Part shown: piece after piece, positions 15,926 through 20,780 of the stretch
How the letters are laid out: every line of letters begins with the position of its first letter
How positions within the stretch are numbered: position 1 is the first letter of the stretch
Origin: Methanosarcinales archaeon
Lineage (GTDB): Archaea > Halobacteriota > Methanosarcinia > Methanosarcinales > Methanocomedenaceae
Direction: 5' to 3'
DNA length: 20,780 nt
Assembly (NCBI GenBank): GCA_030614485.1
Contig: JAUWTY010000002.1
Span: 1-20,780, forward strand
Notes under the pieces: model-generated
Seen by the model: only the letters and a program-made list of their open reading frames with translations
Told to the model about the DNA's origin: nothing
Databases searched by the model: none
Translations under genes and position numbers: made by a program

Positions 15926-16075
15926 ATGGAACTTGAATTGATAGTTGACGGGAAAGATATTCCGATGAACCGTTTTGTGGAAAAGATTATTGAAGGGATT
16001 AATGCAGGGGTAGTGCAGTCGCTGGAAGGGGTAGATGAGAACTGGCAGGAATTGAATTTGACTATAAGCCGGTGA
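15926..16075 (+). CDS. Small conserved archaeal protein, 49 residues
   Basis: A 49-residue protein, MELELIVDGKDIPMN at its start, ending NWQELNLTISR. The layout is a short beta strand, the phrase DGKDIPMNRFVEKII, a helix (EKIIEGINAGVVQSL) and a final strand (QELNLTI), which suggests a compact beta-alpha-beta domain. I recall similar short unnamed proteins in other archaea but cannot name a family. GGAGG at 15914-15918, inside AGAGGAGGT, is one of the best ribosome binding sites in the window and fixes the start at ATG 15926; the open frame back to TTG 15887 is not used. It lies 55 bases after the isomerase on the same strand, perhaps in the same transcript. Confidence 0.75.
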   Translation: MELELIVDGKDIPMNRFVEKIIEGINAGVVQSLEGVDENWQELNLTISR

Positions 16076-16223
16076 GTTGTGGAACCAGGCAAAACATCTA
16101 TAAACCAGTAGGTTGTAAAGAAGACTGTCGATTAATTTTATTGACCTCATTAGGAATCTCAAATTTTCAAGTGCGGCTCTTTTTGAATTAGTTGATTAGA
16201 ATTAAAATGGAAGTTAATAATAT

Positions 16224-16433
16224 ATGAACGATAGAGGTTTCAATAACAGAGGCGGAAGTAGAGGCGGTAGTGGCGGAAGTAGAGGCGGTAGTGGTGGGTT
16301 TGGTCCACGTGAGATGCACAAAGCAACGTGTGCAGACTGTGGGCAGGAAACCGAAGTGCCTTTCGTACCTGATCCTGACAGGCCGGTTTATTGCAGAGAT
16401 TGCTACCAAAACCACAGACCAAAAAGATTCTAA
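16224..16433 (+). CDS. CxxC-x17-CxxC zinc-ribbon protein with RGG/GGS-rich N-terminus
   Basis: A 69-residue protein in two parts. Residues 1-30 are Gly/Arg/Ser-rich with RGGSRGGSGGS repeated, an RGG-like segment of the kind that binds RNA. Residues 36-60 form a zinc ribbon, CADC...CRDC, with exactly 17 residues between the CxxC pairs, matching the small CxxC-x17-CxxC domain known from methanogens and bacteria. The tail KRF is basic. It is probably a small zinc-binding nucleic-acid or protein adaptor; the function is unknown. A possible six-codon upstream frame (16207-16227, MEVNNI) ends overlapping the start codon, and GGAAG in it could be a weak binding site. Two U-rich hairpins follow the gene. 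It is not closely linked to either neighbour. Confidence 0.8.
   Translation: MNDRGFNNRGGSRGGSGGSRGGSGGFGPREMHKATCADCGQETEVPFVPDPDRPVYCRDCYQNHRPKRF
16251..16292 (+). repeat. Perfect 21-bp tandem duplication
   Basis: Two exact copies of a 21-base unit (GGCGGAAGTAGAGGCGGTAGT region) sit head to tail inside the Gly/Arg/Ser-rich part of the zinc-ribbon gene, adding seven residues per unit. A third, partial GGTGGG copy follows. Copy number is likely variable. Confidence 0.9.
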
Positions 16434-16451
16434 TCCAGAGGTTTATGGTCA

Positions 16452-16473
16452 TACACTTTTTTTCAAAAGTGTA
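16452..16473 (+). terminator. Terminator hairpin after zinc-ribbon gene
   Basis: TACACTTTT (16452-16460) and AAAAGTGTA (16465-16473) form a perfect 9-bp stem with loop TTTC, 19 bases after the stop codon. Confidence 0.5.
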
Positions 16474-16499
16474 ATGGATAGTTAACATAATTAAAGTAA

Positions 16500-16557
16500 G
16501 TTAGAACATGTGCAGTTATTAGATATAATGTCTAACCTGTACAAATGTTTTTTTTTT
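16500..16557 (+). terminator. Second hairpin followed by a T10 run
   Basis: GTTAGA 16500-16505 plus CAT 16507-16509 pair with ATGTCTAAC 16528-16536, with one bulged A and an 18-base loop. Ten consecutive T residues follow at 16548-16557. This is a strong archaeal-type termination signal although no recognised gene lies between it and the preceding hairpin. Confidence 0.45.
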
Positions 16558-16709
16558 GTGAGATTTTAAGATCCCACACTAATACATTTTTCAGCAGTTT
16601 ATTGAATTATCTCCCCTAATCTATCTCTCACAAAGTAAGAAGGTAGTCCTGGGGCATCGAAGTATTTACTATCTTGTAACTCAATAATAAAGTGAGGTTT
16701 AAAAGTACA

Positions 16710-17429
16710 ATGGAACATGAGATTATACAGGTGGAGTGCCCGGAATGCTCGCCAGGTGAGCCGGTACCACACAGCATATTAAAAGAAAAGCCTGGATTGT
16801 TGGTGAAATGTACGCAATGCGATACAATCCACCCCCACCAGAAAGAAAAGACCAGGCCTGTGAGCCTCAGAGTGGTGGTTAGCTCAGAAGATACATCAGC
16901 AAGTCGCAGAATTACCCTTGATTCAGAAGAGAACATTTCAATAGATGATGAGTTTGTTGTAGAAGATGATAGCGGGGAGATGGCCAATTTTGTGCAGGTT
17001 ACATCCATAGAATCGGGTGGCAAACGGGTGAATATGGCTCGTGCCGACAGCATACTGACAATCTGGGCCAGGGCAACCGACGATGTAGGTGCCAAAATAT
17101 CAGTAAACAAGGGTTGGGAGACAAAATCTTTTGAGATGAAAGTTGATGGTGAGAAAGAGTTTACAATTGGTGAGACACTATCTTCCAACAATGAAACTTT
17201 CCAGATAAAAAAGATAAAATTAAGAGATGGCGGTTCTGTTGATAGAAGAGGTACAGCGGTGCCAGCCAAATATATTAGACGTGTTTTTTCTGATTCAATG
17301 GAACGTATAGAATGGTTAGCCGGTAAGAAAGATGGTAAGAAACGTAAGTCCCGTCCACATAGTAGTGGCCCGGCAATCCAGCCGCGGGGGTCTGCACAAT
17401 GGACTTTGAAGCGGAAAGAAAAAGACTGA
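16710..17429 (+). CDS. HVO_0476-family zinc-finger protein
   Basis: A 239-residue archaeal protein with an N-terminal zinc finger, CPEC at 10-13 and CTQC at 34-37, followed by a mostly beta-rich, acidic middle (DEFVVEDDSGEMANFVQVTSIE, GKRVNMARADSILTIWARA). The middle recalls two repeated OB- or SH3-like barrels. The C-terminal tail is strongly basic (GKKDGKKRKSRPH). This matches the unnamed HVO_0476 zinc-finger family. ATG 16710 is preferred; GTG 16692 would add MRFKST, and GAGGT at 16694-16698 overlaps it. The gene's last 31 bases overlap the isoaspartate methyltransferase gene, so the two are coexpressed. The RNA/DNA-binding look of the tail is inference; the function is unknown. Confidence 0.82.
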   Translation: MEHEIIQVECPECSPGEPVPHSILKEKPGLLVKCTQCDTIHPHQKEKTRPVSLRVVVSSEDTSASRRITLDSEENISIDDEFVVEDDSGEMANFVQVTSIESGGKRVNMARADSILTIWARATDDVGAKISVNKGWETKSFEMKVDGEKEFTIGETLSSNNETFQIKKIKLRDGGSVDRRGTAVPAKYIRRVFSDSMERIEWLAGKKDGKKRKSRPHSSGPAIQPRGSAQWTLKRKEKD

Positions 17430-18043
17430 TAAAGAGACTGCGATCCAGTCATGGAGAAATATCTGAGCGGGTATTCACAGCAATGGAGCATGTGCCCAGG
17501 CACCTGTTCATAAATGAGAACGAACGCCGTGCCGCTTATGCAGACTATCCCCTGAGTATTGGTAGTGACCAGACAATTTCAGCCCCCCATATGGTTGCTA
17601 TAATGTGCCACCTGCTTGACCTGAAGCCAGGACACAGGGTGCTGGAGGTGGGTGGCGGTTGCGGTTATCATGCTGCTGTCATGGCTGAACTGGTGCGCCC
17701 GGGAGGACATGTCTATTCCACCGAGCGTATCCCGGCACTAGGTGCGGAGGCTCGCCATAACTTACTGGAAACTGGTTATCGGGAAGAAGTCACAGTCATC
17801 ATCGAAGACGGTAGTGGGGGCCTGCCAGGGGAAGCACCGTTTGACAGGATTTCAGTGGCTTGCGCTGCCCCTGAGATACCTGAGGTATTGGTGGAGCAAT
17901 TGAATGTGGGAGGAATGATGGTAATACCTGTTGGCAGGTACATGCAGGAATTATATCTGGTAACCAGGACCAACGGGGTCAAAAAAGAACCAAAAGGTGG
18001 AGTTGTATTTGTACCTCTGCTTGGAAAATATGGTTTTAGTTGA
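17399..18043 (+). CDS. pcm: Protein-L-isoaspartate O-methyltransferase
   Basis: SAM-dependent enzyme that methylates isoaspartyl residues in damaged proteins so they can revert to aspartate. The 214 residues contain the N-terminal helix (VFTAMEHVPRHLF), the PIMT signature DYPLSIGSDQTISAPHMVA (49-67), SAM motif I VLEVGGGCGYHAA (81-93) and motif II-like PFDRISVACAAPEIPE. The C-terminal GGVVFVPLLGKYGF is also family-typical. Motif I reads GGGCGY where GTGSGY is usual; this keeps the glycine-rich loop and is probably functional. The start ATG 17399 lies within the upstream zinc-finger gene in another frame, indicating translational coupling. It is followed by a 434-base spacer. Confidence 0.93.
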   Translation: MDFEAERKRLIKRLRSSHGEISERVFTAMEHVPRHLFINENERRAAYADYPLSIGSDQTISAPHMVAIMCHLLDLKPGHRVLEVGGGCGYHAAVMAELVRPGGHVYSTERIPALGAEARHNLLETGYREEVTVIIEDGSGGLPGEAPFDRISVACAAPEIPEVLVEQLNVGGMMVIPVGRYMQELYLVTRTNGVKKEPKGGVVFVPLLGKYGFS

Positions 18044-18286
18044 ATATTCAAAAAATATTAAGGTGAACGGGTAGGGGTGGGAGTGTATTGAAAAAAATGA
18101 ATCCGCTCTTAACAGACCACCCAGATTTATCGGAAAGCGCCTGCCAGCCCCCACACTACAATACCGAGTGGAGCAGAACAAAGTGGGTGTCTGGGCAGAA
18201 GGGAGGCGAAAGGGGGCAGCAGGAGTGTCGAAAGGCTGGTAGTTGTAAATATGGAAAACTGGTTCAACGAGTCAAAAATGCATAAC
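18044..18286 (+). other. Non-coding spacer with GC-rich, possibly structured segment
   Basis: No convincing gene is present. From about 18100 to 18245 the G+C content rises well above the AT-rich flanks, and long-range complements exist. CTGCCAGCC 18141-18149 pairs with GGCTGGTAG 18234-18242 (one G-U pair). CCCAGA 18119-18124 pairs with TCTGGG 18190-18195. CCTGC/CCCCC pair with GGGGG/GCAGG near 18213-18222. These are partly mutually exclusive. A small open frame (18088-18285) has an unconvincing composition. An unknown RNA or a decayed element are both possible. Confidence 0.3.
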
Positions 18287-18391
18287 TTACAAGTGGTCTG
18301 ACAATCTTGCACCATGGACTATAGTTACAATTTCAATAATTTCTGACTTGACCCTATAGACAATTCGATAATTCTGATAAATTATTTGCGT
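18287..18391 (-). pseudogene. Decayed 3' fragment of a ParE/RelE-family toxin gene
   Basis: Reading the minus strand into the stop at 18287-18289 gives 34 codons containing IIYQNYRIVYRVK followed by EIIEIVTIVHGARL and the end SDHL. This is the characteristic C-terminal half of ParE/RelE-type toxins (ribonuclease or gyrase-directed members of type II toxin-antitoxin pairs), with the strand-turn-strand RIVYR...IVTIVHGAR. An in-frame TGA at 18392-18394 blocks the upstream part, and no frame between 18395 and the acs start restores the other half, although one shifted frame gives a weak ENV-like continuation. No antitoxin gene is visible. It lies in the acs upstream region, so it is an inert scar rather than a working toxin. 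The short length keeps certainty moderate. Confidence 0.65.
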
Positions 18392-18419
18392 TCACGTTTT
18401 CTCCCCCCTCCCATCAGAA

Positions 18420-18432
18420 ATGTTTATCCTGC
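18420..18432 (+). promoter_or_regulatory. TATA-like element before acs
   Basis: ATGTTTATCCTGC lies about 50 bases before the acs start and shares TTTATCCTGC with the element before rplX (12204-12213). A start of transcription near 18450 would leave a short leader containing GGAG at 18466-18469. Tentative. Confidence 0.3.
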
Positions 18433-18477
18433 CAACCACGTAATTAGCATCATCATAAGTATAGCGGAGTAAAAAAA

Positions 18478-20430
18478 ATGTCAAACGTAGAAGTACTACT
18501 CGAAGAGGAACGCACGTTCTATCCCCCCAAAGAGATCGTTGAGAACAGCAATGTCAAACAGTGGATGGATGCACATGATATCCCTGACATTGAGACCCTC
18601 TACCAGCGCAGTAAGGACACAGAATGGTTCTGGGGAGAAGTGGAAAAAGACCTTGTGGAATGGTACAGCCCCTACGACAAAGTACTGGACAGCTCAGATG
18701 CACCCTTCTATCGCTGGTTCACCAATGGCAAGTACAATATCGTCCATGATGCCCTGGACCGCCACATGGGAACACCCACCGAGAACAAAGTGGCCTACAT
18801 CTTTGAATCAGAACAGGGCAACGTCACTGAACTCACCTACCGCGACCTGTACAATGAAGTCAACCGGATGGCCAACGGCCTGAAAAGCCTGGGTGTGGGT
18901 AAAGGCGACCGGGTGGCCATTTATATGCCTATGATACCCGCCCTGCCCATAGCCATGCTCGCCTGCGCCCGGATAGGTGCCATACACAGCGTGGTATTCT
19001 CGGGTTATAGTCCCCACGCACTGCAGGACAGGATACAAGACTCGGGCGCAAAGGTCCTCATTACCGCGGATGGCTTCTGGAGAAAAGGGAAGGTCATCAA
19101 CCTCAAAGCACTGGCCGATGAAGCAGTCAAGGGTACTGACATTGAACATACCATTTGTTATCAATGGGCGCAGGTTGATGTATCTATGAGTAAACGCGAT
19201 ATATGGTGGCATGACCTGGTCGCTGAGCAGCCTGACGAATGCGAAACCCAGGTCATGGACTCGGAAGACCCCCTCTTTATCCTTTACACCTCGGGTACCA
19301 CAGGCAAACCCAAAGGTGTGGTACACGCGCACACCTACTCGGTAGGTGTAGCTCTCACCCTCAAATGGGTGTTCGACCTCAAACCCGAGGATGTGTGGTG
19401 GTGTGCCGCCGACATAGGCTGGATCACAGGACACAGTTACATTGTCTACGGGCCGCTCATGCTGGGCGTCACTTCGGTGCTCTATGAAGGCGCCCCCGCT
19501 CATCCCGAACCGAACCGGCTGTGGGAAATGATAGCCCGCCACGGCATTACCGTACTCTATACTTCGCCCACCTCCATACGGATGCACATGCGCTTCGGTG
19601 ATGAATGGACCAAGAAAGACGACATGAGCAGCCTGCGGTTGTTGGGCAGTGTGGGTGAACCCATCAATCCGGAAGCCTGGATATGGTACTATGAAAATAT
19701 CGGCAAGAGCCGATGTCCAATTATGGACACGTGGTGGCAGACCGAGACCGGAAGTTTCGTAATATCCCCGCTGCCCTTATTGCCCTTAAAACCCGGGTCT
19801 GCCACAAGACCACTGCCCGGTTTTGGTGCTGAGGTGCATGACCCTGAAGGCAAATCCGTTGTGAATGAAGGGGGCAGCCTGCTACTCACATCACCCTGGC
19901 CGTCCATGCTGCGTACCTTGTATAACGAACCCCAGCGATACGTGGAAAAATACTGGACCAAAAATGGTGATTTTATATCAGGCGACATCGCCAGGGTGGA
20001 CAGTGACGGCTACTTCTGGGTACAGGGCAGGGGTGACGACGTGCTCAATGTATCCGGGCACAGGATAGGAAATTCTGAGGTCGAATCAGCCCTGGTCAGC
20101 CATTCATCAGTGAGCGAAGCCGCTGTGGTAGGCAGGCCCGACGACATCAAAGGTGAGAGCATTGCAGCATTCGTGGTGTTAAAGATGGGTGTTGAGCCCG
20201 GAGATGAACTGATGAAGATCCTGTGGAATCATGTAGGAGAAGAGATCGGTAAGATAGCCCGGCCCGATATCATTTATTTCGTTGATGACCTCCCCAAGAC
20301 CCGAAGCGGTAAGATCATGCGACGTGTAGTGCGCTCAGCCCTCATATCAAAAGAAGTGGGCGACATCTCCACACTGGCAAATCCTGAAGCTGTGAAAGAG
20401 ATAGAAGATGCTGTGAAACACAACAATTAG
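18478..20430 (+). CDS. acs: Acetate-CoA ligase, AMP-forming (acetyl-CoA synthetase)
   Basis: Converts acetate, ATP and CoA to acetyl-CoA, AMP and pyrophosphate. The 650 residues match the Acs family length. Adenylation motifs are [14 protein letters not shown] (270-283), [11 protein letters not shown] (311-321), [12 protein letters not shown] (390-401), DTWWQTETG (417-425), SGDIAR (501-506, Asp503) and [11 protein letters not shown] (606-616, catalytic Lys612). Trp420 corresponds to the tryptophan that restricts the pocket to acetate, and Val392 of SVGEP is kept; Ile316 replaces the usual valine. This supports acetate rather than longer acids. GGAG at 18466-18469 is eight bases before ATG 18478. 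Codons are visibly richer in G/C at third positions than in neighbouring genes, which may reflect high expression or transfer. It stands alone, followed by a KaiC-like gene. Confidence 0.96.
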   Translation: MSNVEVLLEEERTFYPPKEIVENSNVKQWMDAHDIPDIETLYQRSKDTEWFWGEVEKDLVEWYSPYDKVLDSSDAPFYRWFTNGKYNIVHDALDRHMGTPTENKVAYIFESEQGNVTELTYRDLYNEVNRMANGLKSLGVGKGDRVAIYMPMIPALPIAMLACARIGAIHSVVFSGYSPHALQDRIQDSGAKVLITADGFWRKGKVINLKALADEAVKGTDIEHTICYQWAQVDVSMSKRDIWWHDLVAEQPDECETQVMDSEDPLFILYTSGTTGKPKGVVHAHTYSVGVALTLKWVFDLKPEDVWWCAADIGWITGHSYIVYGPLMLGVTSVLYEGAPAHPEPNRLWEMIARHGITVLYTSPTSIRMHMRFGDEWTKKDDMSSLRLLGSVGEPINPEAWIWYYENIGKSRCPIMDTWWQTETGSFVISPLPLLPLKPGSATRPLPGFGAEVHDPEGKSVVNEGGSLLLTSPWPSMLRTLYNEPQRYVEKYWTKNGDFISGDIARVDSDGYFWVQGRGDDVLNVSGHRIGNSEVESALVSHSSVSEAAVVGRPDDIKGESIAAFVVLKMGVEPGDELMKILWNHVGEEIGKIARPDIIYFVDDLPKTRSGKIMRRVVRSALISKEVGDISTLANPEAVKEIEDAVKHNN

Positions 20431-20517
20431 CTGTCGCTCCATTGACGTAGTTATCGCAAAGAGTAGCTAATCTCTGGTTTGCACAAGTTTAATAGGTTAA
20501 AACATAATGTTACTAAC

Positions 20518-20780
20518 ATGAAACACTGCTCCAGTGGTATTGCATATCTGGACGAAGTGCTGGGTGGCGGTCTGCCCAAACCTTCCCTAATACTAATCGG
20601 AGGGACTGCAGGAGCGGGAAAGACCACTTTTGTGCTTCAATCATTATCACATGCAGCAGAGAACGGGGAAACGGCAGTTTACATGCCCGTCACCTCGCAA
20701 TCGTTTGAAAAAATGATGGATTACCTTCATAGTTATCCTTTTTTCAGTGAAGAAATACTTGTCAGGCCCATTGACCGCTC
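20518..20780 (+). CDS. KaiC-like RecA-superfamily ATPase (3' end outside window)
   Basis: The first 87 residues of a KaiC/RadA-like P-loop ATPase: CSSGIAYLDEVLGGGLPKPS is the standard KaiC opening, and GTAGAGKTTF (about 29-38) is Walker A. The frame is open to the window end. ATG 20518 is the first in-frame start; no strong ribosome binding site is visible (TAGGTTA lies over 20 bases upstream). It follows acs after 87 bases on the same strand. It differs from the KaiC gene at 1240 in sequence, so the two are paralogues, not a recent duplication. Walker B and the rest are not visible, so the subfamily cannot be assigned. Confidence 0.85.
   Translation, partial: MKHCSSGIAYLDEVLGGGLPKPSLILIGGTAGAGKTTFVLQSLSHAAENGETAVYMPVTSQSFEKMMDYLHSYPFFSEEILVRPIDR

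Noticed and set aside
18088..18285. 65-codon plus-strand frame after pcm
   Set aside because: TTG start, no binding site, irregular composition with clustered Gly/Gln/Lys, and it lies in a stretch better explained as structured or decayed DNA.
18808..19587. 259-codon minus-strand frame inside acs
   Set aside because: It is fully contained in acs, whose motifs are complete; long antisense frames are expected in G/C-rich codon stretches.
1..20780. tRNA, rRNA, CRISPR array, insertion sequence or replication origin
   Set aside because: No cloverleaf with a T-loop consensus, no spaced repeat array, no transposase-like frame with terminal repeats, and no cdc6/orc gene or origin-box set was seen.

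Overview
The window is archaeal, most likely from a methane-metabolising euryarchaeon of the Methanosarcinales/ANME-2/Methanoperedens kind. The evidence is the gene content: archaeal-only translation and replication genes (aIF1A, Rio1, an archaeal KH protein, one MCM helicase, ribosomal protein LX, prefoldin alpha, FtsY), MptA-type GTP cyclohydrolase for methanopterin synthesis, ribose-1,5-bisphosphate isomerase of the archaeal AMP/RuBisCO III pathway, a class I/II aminotransferase resembling LL-diaminopimelate aminotransferase, AMP-forming acetyl-CoA synthetase and KaiC-like ATPases. The lineage below that level is inference. Genes are dense, many have GGAGG-like ribosome binding sites, and the spacers are AT-rich.

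Layout. Bases 1-1977 hold the 3' part of the aminotransferase and a single-domain KaiC ATPase. Bases 2156-3873 form an information-processing operon, aIF1A-rio1-KH (Dim2-like). Its first gene seems to start at CTG, because no ATG, GTG or TTG lies in frame upstream of the conserved N-terminus. A convergent minus-strand gene (3918-4892) encodes a membrane-anchored protein with an acidic, Pro-Glu/Pro-Lys-rich cytoplasmic arm. After a 424-base AT-rich spacer come mcm and a DUF424 gene. Bases 7818-10912 hold three coiled-coil proteins: two overlapping plus-strand genes (the second COG1340-like) and a convergent one carrying six 20-residue Ala/Pro/Thr repeats.

Bases 11138-13960 carry mptA and then the tight rplX-pfdA-ftsY operon (ribosome, cotranslational folding, SRP receptor). 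A LarE-type sulfur transferase lies on the minus strand, divergent from ribose-1,5-bisphosphate isomerase. Next come a 49-residue conserved small protein, an RGG/zinc-ribbon small protein, and an HVO_0476-type zinc-finger gene overlapping a protein-isoaspartate methyltransferase gene by 31 bases.

Bases 18044-18477 are non-coding. They contain a GC-rich, possibly structured stretch and a decayed 3' fragment of a ParE/RelE toxin gene. The window ends with acs and the start of a second KaiC-like ATPase.

No tRNA, rRNA, CRISPR array, insertion sequence or intact mobile element was seen. Most of the window is chromosomal core. The least explained parts are the coiled-coil locus, the aIF1A start, the acs upstream region and the small zinc-ribbon/RGG gene.
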